Both the position numbers and the translations under genes were made by a program. Positions 41,815-50,748 of a stretch of DNA of 64,000 bases are shown here, in pieces; the stretch's first letter is position 1; each line of letters begins with the position of its first letter. Under the pieces are notes generated by a model. That model was not told where the DNA came from and made no database searches. It saw nothing but the letters and a program-made list of their open reading frames with translations. The stretch is from Candidatus Parvarchaeota archaeon (GTDB lineage: Archaea > Nanobdellota > Nanobdellia > Parvarchaeales > Parvarchaeaceae): assembly GCA_023378805.1 (NCBI GenBank), contig JAMCSQ010000019.1, positions 27,822 to 91,821 on the forward strand, written 5' to 3'.

Positions 41815-42915
41815 TTACTTAAGTATCTCTATACCAAGTTCCTGGTTTATTGCGCCAGTAGTTTTGGAAAGAGTGTTTATCTCTTCAGGTCCCAATAAGT
41901 AAGGGGAGCTTACTCCCGTTATTATTGTCATTACCCTCAATTTTCCAGATAGAGACTCATCTACCTTTGCGCCCCATATGACTACTGCGTCGGGGTCTAA
42001 GGACTGAGTTGCCATCTCACCGATCTGACTCACTTCTGCAAGTGTTAAATCAGGTCCTCCTGAGATGTGTATTAAAGCTCCCTTCGCGCCTTTGTAACTT
42101 ACGTCCAAAAGTGGATTATTAAGTGCCCTTCTGACTACTTCAGTTACCCTCGAATCTGAAGCATCTGTTTCACCGATTCCTATTACGGAAACTCCACCTT
42201 TGTTCATTATTGCTTTTATATCTGCGAAGTCAAGGTGCACCAATGCACTTGCATCTGAGATAGTTTCAACTATTCCTTTTATCATAGTTGCGACTACTTC
42301 ATTCGCTACATTGAATGCCTGGTCTATTGGTAGATTTCCTGCCATGCTTACCAGTCTATTGTTGTCTATCACAATAACTGTATCGGAACAGTTTCTCAAT
42401 TCCTCCAATCCTGCTTCTGCAGACTCTACTCTCTTTCTTTCAGTTTTGAAAGGCATTGTTACAGTGCTTATTACAATAGAACCCATGTCCTTTGCAAGCT
42501 TTGCAATTACAGGTGCTGCACCGGTACCGGTTCCTCCACCAAGGCCTGCGCATACGAAAACTAAGTCTGCACCTCTCAAAGACTCTTTAAGTTCCCTAGA
42601 AGATTCTTCTGCAGCCATTTTTCCCTTTTCAGGAAAACCACCTGCACCTAATCCTTTAGTCAATTCTTTTCCAATAAGAATCTTCTTGTCTCCACTCCTT
42701 GCATTCAACTGTATCTGATCTGTGTTAGCTAGAATTACTTCCGCGCCCTTGACTCCTTTTTTAAAGAGCCAATTGCCCATGTTATTTCCGCCGCCGCCGA
42801 CTCCTACAACTTTTATCAAAGCCTGATTGAATAAAGGTTCATTCATACCTTCTTCTCTGCTGGCTTTTAATGCGCTTTCAACAAGCAAATCCATTACCAT
42901 TTTCCCCTCCATCAC
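41815..42915 (-). CDS. ftsZ2: Cell-division GTPase FtsZ (FtsZ2 type)
   Basis: A 366-residue FtsZ paralogue: 'KVVGVGGGGNNMGNWLF', tubulin signature 'GLGGGTGTGAAPVIA', T7-region 'HLDFADIKAIM', C-terminus 'ELGIEILK'. Archaea with two FtsZs use FtsZ1 for ring assembly and FtsZ2 for constriction (shown in Haloferax). It is not next to secE. It is divergent from gatD across a 273-base gap that has two hairpins. Confidence 0.96.
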   Translation of the reverse strand: MMEGKMVMDLLVESALKASREEGMNEPLFNQALIKVVGVGGGGNNMGNWLFKKGVKGAEVILANTDQIQLNARSGDKKILIGKELTKGLGAGGFPEKGKMAAEESSRELKESLRGADLVFVCAGLGGGTGTGAAPVIAKLAKDMGSIVISTVTMPFKTERKRVESAEAGLEELRNCSDTVIVIDNNRLVSMAGNLPIDQAFNVANEVVATMIKGIVETISDASALVHLDFADIKAIMNKGGVSVIGIGETDASDSRVTEVVRRALNNPLLDVSYKGAKGALIHISGGPDLTLAEVSQIGEMATQSLDPDAVVIWGAKVDESLSGKLRVMTIITGVSSPYLLGPEEINTLSKTTGAINQELGIEILK

Positions 42916-42977
42916 ATTAGAAACAAAAGCGAAAGCTTTATATTCCCAATGCGTCTATATTTTATTAAGAAAAACAA

Positions 42978-42998
42978 GTAAGTGACCTCAAAACTTAC
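42978..42998. repeat. Small inverted repeat upstream of ftsZ2
   Basis: 'gtaagt' (42978-42983) and 'acttac' (42993-42998) are complementary with a 9-base spacer. It lies 63 bases before the ftsZ2 ATG and just before the larger palindrome. Confidence 0.35.
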
Positions 42999-43011
42999 AA
43001 TGTTGCGATTA

Positions 43012-43041
43012 AAATTTGAATGTTCCCCAACATTCAAATTT
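43012..43041. promoter_or_regulatory. Perfect 13-bp inverted repeat between ftsZ2 and gatD
   Basis: Left arm 43012-43024 ('aaatttgaatgtt') and right arm 43029-43041 are exact reverse complements around a CCCC spacer. It is 97 bases from the ftsZ2 start and 148 bases from gatD. Its perfect symmetry suggests an operator or an RNA hairpin. No T-run follows, so it is not a simple terminator. Confidence 0.6.
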
Positions 43042-43188
43042 CTATTTTATTTAAATAACAATAATAATTGCTATTCATTTAAAAAGTTTATTGTCATAGA
43101 GTATACACTTTCTTTTAAATTCACTGAGCTTAATATAACATAAAATAGGAATGAAAAGAGTTAAAACATTATAACGGTAATTATTGTA

Positions 43189-44487
43189 ATGATTGCAAAA
43201 AAAATAGAGACTAAGAATCTATCATTTGGAGACTTAATAGAAATAAAAATAGAAAACGAAAAGTTTAACGGTGAATTTATAAAGGAAGAAGAAAACTTAA
43301 TAATAATTAAATTAAAATCTGGCTACGACATAACACTCTCAAAAGAGACTATTGACAGTATCTCTATACTAGATAAATCAATAAACTTAGAAGAAAAAGA
43401 AGAAAAAGAAAGTAAACTGAAAATCGAAAATCCAGACATAACAATGATAACAACCGGTGGAACTATCTCCTCAAAGATAGACTATAAAACGGGAGGAGTT
43501 TCTCCATCCGTAGATAGCAACTATTATTTTCAGATTTCTCCAGACTTACAAAAACAGGGAAAAATAGCAGTAGTAAATCTGATGAGAAAGTTGTCTGAGA
43601 ACATGCTACCATCAGACTGGATAAAAATAGCAAAGGAAGCGTATTCGGACATAAAAAACGGCAGCAAGGGTATAATAGTAACAAGCGGCACAGATACAAT
43701 GCATTTCGCTTCAGCTGCGCTCTCCTTCTTGTTGAACCCGCTTTCTGTTCCTGTGGTTTTTACTGGATCCCAGAGAAGCACTGATAGAGGGTCTACTGAT
43801 GCTGGTACCAATTTACTTTTATCAGCATTCGCAGCAAAGAATTTTTCCGGCGGTGAATCGGTGATTTGCATGCATGCAAATCTGAATGATGAATATAATT
43901 ATATACTAAGGGGAAACAAGGCAAGAAAAATGAATACTGAAAGAAGGGATGCATTTAGGCCAATAAATATTAAACCGCTTGCTAAGGTTTATACTGATGG
44001 AAAGATAAGAGAAATTTCTCCGGAGATAATATCCAAAAAGGAAAATACAAAATTAAACGAGAAGATTGATGATAAGGTAAAACTAATATATAGTTACCCC
44101 TCTATGGGCGGAGACATAATAGACTATTATACTTACAGCAAAGTGCACGGTATAGTAATAGCTGCCACAGGATTTGGAAACCTGCCATTGGAAGACAAAA
44201 CAATTATAAATGCATTGAAAAAGGCCGAAAAACAGCAGATACCTATAGTAATAACGTCTCAAACCATTTATGGTTCAACAAACAAGTTTGTTTACAGTAC
44301 TTTACGTGAAATTTCTAGATTTGATAATGTTATATATGTAGGAGACATGACAACTGAAACTGCGTTCGTAAAACTAATGTTTGCTCTTGGAAACAGCAAA
44401 AAACTTGAAGAAATAAAAAAGATAATGTCAACTAATCTAGCAGGTGAAACAAAGGAAAGAAGAGAAATAGATGAGTTTTTGATATGA
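43189..44487 (+). CDS. gatD: Glu-tRNA(Gln) amidotransferase subunit D
   Basis: A 432-residue protein: a small N-terminal beta-barrel domain (about 1-70), an acidic linker, then the L-asparaginase-like domain. Catalytic motifs are 'TMITTGGTISSKIDYKTGG' and 'GIIVTSGTDTMHFAS'. It frees ammonia from glutamine and passes it to GatE to turn Glu-tRNA(Gln) into Gln-tRNA(Gln). GatDE is found only in archaea. It overlaps gatE by four bases. Confidence 0.96.
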   Translation: MIAKKIETKNLSFGDLIEIKIENEKFNGEFIKEEENLIIIKLKSGYDITLSKETIDSISILDKSINLEEKEEKESKLKIENPDITMITTGGTISSKIDYKTGGVSPSVDSNYYFQISPDLQKQGKIAVVNLMRKLSENMLPSDWIKIAKEAYSDIKNGSKGIIVTSGTDTMHFASAALSFLLNPLSVPVVFTGSQRSTDRGSTDAGTNLLLSAFAAKNFSGGESVICMHANLNDEYNYILRGNKARKMNTERRDAFRPINIKPLAKVYTDGKIREISPEIISKKENTKLNEKIDDKVKLIYSYPSMGGDIIDYYTYSKVHGIVIAATGFGNLPLEDKTIINALKKAEKQQIPIVITSQTIYGSTNKFVYSTLREISRFDNVIYVGDMTTETAFVKLMFALGNSKKLEEIKKIMSTNLAGETKERREIDEFLI

Positions 44488-46307
44488 AAATAAAATGTGG
44501 TTTTGAGTGGCATGTACAAATTGATTCTGGCAAGCTTTTCTGTCGCTGCAAATCCGAGATAAAGGAGAATAAAGATTATTTGGAGATAAAAAGGCTTATA
44601 AGACCTTCTTTCGGTGAAAGCGGCAAAATAGACGTAAGCGCGGAATTCGAAGGCCAAAAGACAAAAAAAATAATATATAAAGTTTTTAATGACTCTGACT
44701 GTTTGGTGGATATAGATGAAGAACCTCCTCATGAACTTGACAGAGATGCGCTTTCTACAGGAGTTAATCTTTCCTATGCGTTGAATGCATACTTACTAAA
44801 AAATTTGATATTCATGAGGAAAACGATAGTTGATGGTTCCAATACGACTGGTTTTCAGAGAACGGCGATTATAGCAGTAAACGGCGAATTTACCTTCAAG
44901 GAGAAAAAGATAAAAATTGATACTATTTCAATAGAAGAAGATTCTGCTAGAAAGGAAACTGAAAATAAGGAAGAAACTGTCTACTTTCTGGACAGAATAG
45001 GCATACCTCTAATAGAAATTGCAACTGGAATAATAGAAACCGACGAAAACGAAGCAAAGGAGATAGCGATGCAGTTTGGGAAGTTTACAAGGTTATTTAA
45101 TGTAAAAAGGGGGATAGGCACAATAAGACAGGATGTAAACCTTTCCATTGAAGGAGGAAAACGAGTAGAATTGAAAGGCTTTCAGAACATAAGAGAGATG
45201 GACAAAGTCATATTAAACGAAGCGAAAAGACAGGAAAACTTAATAAAAATAAAAAACGATTGGAAGCATATTACTAATGAAATTAAAAATTGGCAGTTTG
45301 AAGACATAAAGGAAATATTCAATGGCTCAGAATCAAATGTGATAAAAAATGCAGTAAAAAATGAAAAAAGTATAATTGGTATTAGATTAAATGGGTTAAA
45401 AGGGCTTTTAGGAACATATATCTGTGAGAATAAAAGATTTGGAAGCGAAGTAAGTGATTACTTGAAGATTAAACTTGGTTATGGGATAATACATTCTGAT
45501 GAACTACCGGCATATAACATAAGTGAGAACGAAAAAAACAGAATAGCAGAAAAATTAAATTGCAGCCAGAATGATTCATTCCTATTTTCAATATGCGACA
45601 AAGGCTATGAAAACTCTACAATGGAAGTAATAAAAGAAAGACTTATTTCTCTACTTAAAGATGTGCCATCGGAGGTAAGGCTTGTACAGGATGATAATAC
45701 AACTAGATTTTTAAGGCCGATGGGTGGAAAGGATAGAATGTACGTTGAAACGGACCTTCCAATAATAAAGATAGACGAAGACATTTTAAAAGAAGGAAGT
45801 GAATACATCGGCAGAAGCGTAGATTCATTGAAAGCGTCTCTAAATATATCTGATGAATTTCTTGACCAGCTGATATCCTCGAGAAAACTTAGCGAAGCCG
45901 TCTACCTGAACAATAAAACTGGGCTTGACTTCAATGTAATAATACAGGTTGCAGTAGAGGACTGGAAGTATATTAGGAGAAGATTTGGAAAGGAAATAGA
46001 TAAAAAAGATGTAGAAGAGATATTAGAGAAAATAAAAGCAAACGAAATAGTAAGAGATTCGGCAAGAATAGTAATGGAAGGGATAGCATTAACTGGCAAA
46101 AGCGTCGAAGATACAATAACGGAAAAGAGACTTAAAAAGAAAAGCAATACGGAACTAAAAAGTGAGATAGAAAAACTCATAAAGGACAGAAAGCTGGATA
46201 AGGTTGATTCTCTTATAATAAATCTTAAGGATAGAATAGGTACAACTTTTGAGGCAAAAGAAGCTTATAGAATGGCGTTAGAAATGATAAAAGATGAAAA
46301 AAATTGA
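44484..46307 (+). CDS. gatE: Glu-tRNA(Gln) amidotransferase subunit E
   Basis: A 607-residue GatB/GatE-family protein: 'GFEWHVQIDSGKLFCRCKSE', 'RKTIVDGSNTTGFQRTAI', 'LDRIGIPLIEIATG' and 'GIGTIRQDVNLSIEGG', then the archaeal AspRS-like insertion and the C-terminal YqeY-like tail. It binds tRNA(Gln), activates the glutamyl group with ATP and amidates it. No GlnRS is needed in such organisms. It overlaps the next gene by 14 bases. Confidence 0.96.
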   Translation: MKIKCGFEWHVQIDSGKLFCRCKSEIKENKDYLEIKRLIRPSFGESGKIDVSAEFEGQKTKKIIYKVFNDSDCLVDIDEEPPHELDRDALSTGVNLSYALNAYLLKNLIFMRKTIVDGSNTTGFQRTAIIAVNGEFTFKEKKIKIDTISIEEDSARKETENKEETVYFLDRIGIPLIEIATGIIETDENEAKEIAMQFGKFTRLFNVKRGIGTIRQDVNLSIEGGKRVELKGFQNIREMDKVILNEAKRQENLIKIKNDWKHITNEIKNWQFEDIKEIFNGSESNVIKNAVKNEKSIIGIRLNGLKGLLGTYICENKRFGSEVSDYLKIKLGYGIIHSDELPAYNISENEKNRIAEKLNCSQNDSFLFSICDKGYENSTMEVIKERLISLLKDVPSEVRLVQDDNTTRFLRPMGGKDRMYVETDLPIIKIDEDILKEGSEYIGRSVDSLKASLNISDEFLDQLISSRKLSEAVYLNNKTGLDFNVIIQVAVEDWKYIRRRFGKEIDKKDVEEILEKIKANEIVRDSARIVMEGIALTGKSVEDTITEKRLKKKSNTELKSEIEKLIKDRKLDKVDSLIINLKDRIGTTFEAKEAYRMALEMIKDEKN

Positions 46308-46884
46308 TTTTTATAGAGAGATAGCTAAACTTGACAAAGGGAGAAAAAACAACCTTAAACTGGAGCAGTATTCTACAGATATAGATACTGCGTATCAGTT
46401 AATGTATTTTATAGATTACAATGTTGGAATAGCAGGAAAAACTGTAGCTGACTTGGGTTGCGGAAATGGTATACTTGGTATATCTGCTGCATTGCTTGGT
46501 GCGGGAAAAGTTGACCTGTATGACATAGATGAAAAAGTAGTTTACACTGCCGAACAAAACATTGAAAAACTGCACATCAATAATACAAAACTGATTCAGA
46601 TGGACCTGTTTGATATAAATGAAAAATATAATATTGTTGTATCCAACCCTCCTTTCGGTTTCCAAAGCAATTTTAACTTAAATGCATTCATCAAAAAGGT
46701 AAAATCCATATCGGAGAATGTGTTCTTTATCTATAAAGACAATCAGGAAATAAAGAAAATCGCAGATAAAAACGGCTTTTCAATATACAAGATAGAGGAC
46801 ATAAAACTTGAAAAAACATTGCCTTTCCATAAAAAAAGCTATTATAGTTTGCCGATTGTTATAGTTTATAAGCAACAGATATGA
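46294..46884 (+). CDS. METTL5-like N6-adenine RNA methyltransferase
   Basis: A 196-residue class I methyltransferase. SAM motif 'VADLGCGNGILGISAALLG' (about 51-69) and catalytic 'VVSNPPFGFQ' (NPPF, typical of N6-adenine or N5-glutamine methylation). Start 'RKNNLKLEQYSTDIDTA' is the typical lead of METTL5 homologues ('LEQYPT'), which modify small-subunit rRNA. It is co-transcribed with gatDE. Confidence 0.85.
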   Translation: MKKIDFYREIAKLDKGRKNNLKLEQYSTDIDTAYQLMYFIDYNVGIAGKTVADLGCGNGILGISAALLGAGKVDLYDIDEKVVYTAEQNIEKLHINNTKLIQMDLFDINEKYNIVVSNPPFGFQSNFNLNAFIKKVKSISENVFFIYKDNQEIKKIADKNGFSIYKIEDIKLEKTLPFHKKSYYSLPIVIVYKQQI

Positions 46885-46885
46885 T

Positions 46886-47329
46886 ATGAAAGGTCAAATA
46901 AACTTTGGAGTGTGGGTTCTCATAACTGCAATAATAGTAATTGTTATACTTTTGATCTTTGATTCCGCAATAAGGAGTTACATATTGACAAATCTTAGCG
47001 GTTTGGTAAGCGGAATAAAATCTACAAGCCCAGGACAGCTTTCTGAGGTTATAACTAATTTCACCGCATATAACTGCAGTTCTGGCTGTTCAACTTTTCC
47101 TAGCTCAATTTATTACTGGACAATAAATTTTAACGGCCAGAATTACACTTATTATTTAAACAATATTATAAGTGTTAGCTCTTCTACCGGCAACTATTCA
47201 TTGGAAATATATCCAGTATTAACATCTAGTGGCGAACTGTGCTCAAATGCAACTAGCTCTTCACAGAAGACAAAAATATTAAAAATTCCATCAGGTAAAA
47301 GCTACAAGATATATTACTTTAGCTGTTAA
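46886..47329 (+). CDS. Pilin-like secreted protein with N-terminal hydrophobic helix
   Basis: A 147-residue protein starting 'MKGQINFGVWVLITAIIVIV': a very short basic lead, a KGQ motif, then one long helix and a Ser/Thr/Asn-rich outside domain with Cys58, Cys63-like pairs. This resembles archaeal type IV pilin-like precursors (class III signal). It lies one base after the methyltransferase stop, so it is in the gatDE operon. Related starts occur in the proteins at 62511 and 63218. Confidence 0.65.
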   Translation: MKGQINFGVWVLITAIIVIVILLIFDSAIRSYILTNLSGLVSGIKSTSPGQLSEVITNFTAYNCSSGCSTFPSSIYYWTINFNGQNYTYYLNNIISVSSSTGNYSLEIYPVLTSSGELCSNATSSSQKTKILKIPSGKSYKIYYFSC

Positions 47330-47380
47330 CATTTTAAATAAAGTTTTTACAGATTTTAAAGACTAAAATCAAAAGAGAGA

Positions 47381-47572
47381 TTAAGGAAGACTATTGTTTA
47401 CAGAGGAGGCATTTGGAGCAGAATGAAGAAGGCCGGTCAACGGTGCAAATATGCCGCTCTTCAACAGAAAAAGCAGGATTACTAGTAAAGCGAGCGCTAT
47501 CACTATGATGATTATTATAGTTATACCGAGCTCCATTCCTTTGTTGTTAATGTGCATAATTTTAAATGTCAT
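47381..47572 (-). CDS. Small single-helix membrane protein, pilin-like
   Basis: A 63-residue protein: short basic lead 'MHINNKG', a helix 'MELGITIIIIIVIALALLVI', then 'GIFAPLTGLLHSAPNASS'. A second start at 47557 gives a leader of the length usual for class III signal peptides. It is tail-to-tail with the pilin-like gene and divergent from thrS. Function unknown. Confidence 0.55.
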   Translation of the reverse strand: MTFKIMHINNKGMELGITIIIIIVIALALLVILLFLLKSGIFAPLTGLLHSAPNASSVNNSLP

Positions 47573-47708
47573 TTAATACATTAATATTTTAATTATTATA
47601 TATAAACCCTCAAAAAACTGTATTTCATAGAGATTTAAAACATTGCTGTTCTTATAGCACTGCACTTGCACAAAATAGTTATTAATATGTTAAAAACCAG
47701 AAAAATTA

Positions 47709-49616
47709 ATGAAAATTACATACAATGGAAAGGAGAAAGAGTTCAAAAATGGGGAAAAAGCCATAGAAATAGCTAGGGAATTAAACGCTTCTAAAGATAT
47801 AATTGTAGCAGAGATAAATGGTAGGTTGATAGACTTGTCTTCAGAAGTAAAGGAAGATGGAGAGATAAAGTTCTTTACATTCGAAGATAAAATAGGCAAA
47901 AAAGTATTCTGGCATTCCTCTGCGCATGTACTTGCAACGGCTGTAAAAAGGCTTTATCCTGAGGTAGTACTTGGTATAGGCCCAGCAATAGACGAAGGTT
48001 TCTACTATGATATTTATAATCTTAAAGTTGGTGACAATGATCTTGAAGGAATAGAAAAAGAAATGGAAAAGATAACAAAAGAAAAACTTGTTTTTGAAAG
48101 AAAGAACATATCAAAAGAAGAAGCAAAAGAACTGTTAAAAGACAACAAATTCAAACTAGAGATAATAGAAGGAGTAAATGGAAATCTAAGTATATACAAA
48201 AACGGGAATTTTTATGATCTATGCCGCGGCCCGCACATTCCCAATACAGGTTATATCGGCGCAGCAAAACTTTTGAAAGTTTCTGGGGCTTACTGGAAAG
48301 GAGACAGCAAAAGAGAAGTGATGACCAGAATATACGGAATAAGCTTTCCAACTAAAAAAGAATTAGAGGAATACTTAAAAATATTGGAAGAAAGGAAAGA
48401 ACACGATCACAAGAAAATAGGAAAGGATCTGGATTTATTTGAGTTTTCGGAGTTTTCCCCGGGTTCTCCTTTCTTTACTCCGAAAGGAACGATAATCTAT
48501 AATGAGCTTTTAAAATTCGCTAGGAAACTTGACAAAAAATATGAGTATAGTGAGATAATAACGCCCTTAATTGCAAAAATAGATCTTTGGAAGATAAGTG
48601 GACATTTCGACAAATACAAGGAAAACATGTTCAAGGTTACGCCATTTGAATTAGATGAAGAATATGGACTTAAACCGATGAATTGTCCCTTTTCCGCTTT
48701 GTTGTTTAAATCGAAAACTAGAAGTTACAGAGATTTACCCATGAGACTGGCAGATTACGGATTTCTGCACAGATACGAGCTTGAAGGTACGCTTGATGGA
48801 CTTTTAAGAACACGTTTAATGGAGCAGAATGATTCGCACATCTATGTTACTGAAGAACAGATAGAAAGTGAAATACTAAGGATGTTTGATATAATGGATG
48901 ATACTTATAGGCCGTTTAATTTTAAGCCTATAATGAGGCTTGCAACAAGGCCTGAAAAAAGGATAGGAGAAGATGCGCTTTGGGATAAAGCGGAAAGTAT
49001 ACTCAAAGACGCTTTGGAAAAGAGAGGTTACAAATATGAAATAAAAGAGGGAGATGGAGCATTCTACGGTCCTAAAATAGATATTTATGTATTGGATTTC
49101 AGCGGGAGAGTTGAAGACGCTTATGCAATATCAACTATACAGTTAGACTTCAACCTTGCAGTAAGGTTTGATGCAAAGTACGTCGGCAATGACAATAAAG
49201 AGCATTTTCCAATAGTTATACACCGCTCGATAATGGGATCAATAGGAAGATTTATGGGAATAATACTTGAAAACTCAAAAGGAGAGTTGCCTTTGTGGCT
49301 TTCCCCTGTACAGGTTAAAGTACTTACCATAACGGAAAGAAACAATAAATACGCAGAAGAAGTCATTAAAAAACTGAAAGAAAATGACATTAGGGTAGAA
49401 AGCGACATTGAGAACGGTACGCTTGATTACAAAATAAGGAAAGCGCAGCTTGAAAAGGTGCCTTTTGTAATTGTTATAGGAGACAAAGAAGAAGAAAAGA
49501 AAACAATTGCTGTAAGAAACAGGAGGGGAAAAACCAAATATAATGTAGATATAAATGAGTTAATAACCAGTCTTTTAAATGATATAACGAATAGGGCAGA
49601 ATATGAAGAAAGGTGA
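47709..49616 (+). CDS. thrS: Threonyl-tRNA synthetase, bacterial-type domain layout
   Basis: A 635-residue class II synthetase. Domains: N-terminal TGS (1-60); the N2 editing domain with 'HSSAH' (69-73) and 'CRGPHIPNTG'; a catalytic core with zinc ligands in 'MNCPFS', 'NDSHIY' and 'IHRSI', and motif 2 'RYELEGTLDGLLRTRLMEQ'; and a C-terminal anticodon domain 'LSPVQVKVLTITERNNKYA'. Most archaeal ThrRS have a different (D-aminoacyl-deacylase-like) editing domain, so this one is bacterial/eukaryotic in layout. It overlaps the HPP gene by 14 bases. Confidence 0.95.
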   Translation: MKITYNGKEKEFKNGEKAIEIARELNASKDIIVAEINGRLIDLSSEVKEDGEIKFFTFEDKIGKKVFWHSSAHVLATAVKRLYPEVVLGIGPAIDEGFYYDIYNLKVGDNDLEGIEKEMEKITKEKLVFERKNISKEEAKELLKDNKFKLEIIEGVNGNLSIYKNGNFYDLCRGPHIPNTGYIGAAKLLKVSGAYWKGDSKREVMTRIYGISFPTKKELEEYLKILEERKEHDHKKIGKDLDLFEFSEFSPGSPFFTPKGTIIYNELLKFARKLDKKYEYSEIITPLIAKIDLWKISGHFDKYKENMFKVTPFELDEEYGLKPMNCPFSALLFKSKTRSYRDLPMRLADYGFLHRYELEGTLDGLLRTRLMEQNDSHIYVTEEQIESEILRMFDIMDDTYRPFNFKPIMRLATRPEKRIGEDALWDKAESILKDALEKRGYKYEIKEGDGAFYGPKIDIYVLDFSGRVEDAYAISTIQLDFNLAVRFDAKYVGNDNKEHFPIVIHRSIMGSIGRFMGIILENSKGELPLWLSPVQVKVLTITERNNKYAEEVIKKLKENDIRVESDIENGTLDYKIRKAQLEKVPFVIVIGDKEEEKKTIAVRNRRGKTKYNVDINELITSLLNDITNRAEYEER

Positions 49617-50145
49617 ATTCAATCATAGAGAATACAAAAAATCAAAACACAAGGTTAACAGAAACAATATACTTATTCCTCTAATTGCCACTTCATTTGT
49701 AGTTGTATTTCTTATTTTTATATTACATGAAATAAATTTTGATATAAGAGAGATAAACGGGGCTTCTGCATTGATTTTTACTTCTTTCGCAAGCAGCGCA
49801 TTCATTTTATTTTTAATGCCTTACTCGAAGGCTGCAAAGAAAACAAGGTTTGTTAAAAGCTACCTCATTGCAGGCTTTTTTGGTTATATTGGCTTCTTTC
49901 TTTCCAGCTTTATAAATTTCTACCTTATAGCTGGCATAGTAATTTTTATAGTATCTTTTTTACTGTTTGAAACCGACAGTGAACACCCCCCAGCAATTGG
50001 CATAGCAGTAGCTTTTATGATCTTTAAAATACCAATATATGGGATATTGACGCTTATAACCGGAATTATTATTTTAGTTGTAGCCAAATATGTAATGCAG
50101 AAAGCTGGAATTCTCAGCAGGGCAAGCGAATTCAAGGTTAAATAA
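49603..50145 (+). CDS. HPP-family membrane protein
   Basis: A 180-residue protein with a basic start, then about five helices. The HPP signature is 'SEHPPAIGIAVAFMIF' (about 127-142) and 'FASSAFILFLMPYSKAAKK' before it. Some HPP proteins take up nitrite or other anions in other organisms; no function can be assigned here. It overlaps thrS by 14 bases, so it is co-transcribed. Confidence 0.8.
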   Translation: MKKGEFNHREYKKSKHKVNRNNILIPLIATSFVVVFLIFILHEINFDIREINGASALIFTSFASSAFILFLMPYSKAAKKTRFVKSYLIAGFFGYIGFFLSSFINFYLIAGIVIFIVSFLLFETDSEHPPAIGIAVAFMIFKIPIYGILTLITGIIILVVAKYVMQKAGILSRASEFKVK

Positions 50146-50303
50146 AAATTTTAAAGTTTATTGCACTATCAAGATCCAAATAAATACATTGTAATGTCTT
50201 TAATTGTATTCTCAGATAACCTTTTCCTTAAATCGCCTTCTATACTTGCCCCTCGCAGTTTACTTTATTTAAAGACAACAAGAGACATTAACTAATCAAA
50301 ACA

Positions 50304-50387
50304 CGCTCAGGGAGGGATTCGGACCCTCAAGGGATTGCTCCCATAAGCTCTCCAGGCTTACGCGATGCCAGGTTACGCAACCTGAGC
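50304..50387 (-). tRNA. tRNA-Ser (anticodon GGA)
   Basis: On the minus strand an 84-base class II tRNA: acceptor GCTCAGG/CCTGAGC with discriminator G, D arm GCG...CGC, anticodon stem TAAGC/GCTTA with loop CTGGAGA (anticodon GGA), long variable arm GGGA-GCAA-TCCC, T arm GAGGG/CCCTC. Discriminator G and the long variable arm support Ser rather than Leu. CCA is not encoded. Confidence 0.92.
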
Positions 50388-50404
50388 TTAAAACAGTATA
50401 TATA

Positions 50405-50424
50405 ATTTATAAGCGCTTATAAAT
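50405..50424. promoter_or_regulatory. 20-bp perfect palindrome with back-to-back TATA-like boxes
   Basis: 'atttataagc' (50405-50414) is followed at once by its exact reverse complement (50415-50424). The minus-strand half lies about 30 bases before tRNA-Ser and should be its TATA box. The plus gene at 50468 has a closer element 'atatttaag' at 50438-50446. Confidence 0.5.
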
Positions 50425-50467
50425 ACCTATCACAAAATATTTAAGCTCTAAAATGTAATAATCATTT

Positions 50468-50740
50468 ATGGAAGAATGGTATAAACACCAGATAGGCAAA
50501 GCGGTAAAGGAAGTAAAATTCAATGGCTATGAGATAAAATATATAAAGAAAGAAGAGCATGAAGATTTTCAGCCAAAAAATGAAAAGTTACCTGTAAACA
50601 TAGACAAAGATCAATTAAAGATAACCAAGAACGGAGAAAAGATAAAGGTAAGAAAAAAGGACAAGTTAGCGATAATAGACGCAATAAAACAAGATAACAT
50701 AGATAAAGTTGATGAGATACTTAAAACTCTGAACAGTTGA
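50468..50740 (+). CDS. Small Lys-rich hypothetical protein
   Basis: A 90-residue protein very rich in Lys, Asp, Glu and Ile. It seems to start with helix/strand, then a turn, then a C-terminal helix 'KDKLAIIDAIKQDNIDKVDE'. No cysteine. Family not recognised. It is convergent with the phosphatase gene (8-base gap) and has a TATA-like 'atatttaag' 22-30 bases upstream. Confidence 0.65.
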   Translation: MEEWYKHQIGKAVKEVKFNGYEIKYIKKEEHEDFQPKNEKLPVNIDKDQLKITKNGEKIKVRKKDKLAIIDAIKQDNIDKVDEILKTLNS

Positions 50741-50748
50741 AAGTTTTA

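Noticed and set aside
50304..50387. Class II tRNA first read as tRNA-Leu
   Set aside because: The anticodon GGA and discriminator G fit Ser, not Leu.
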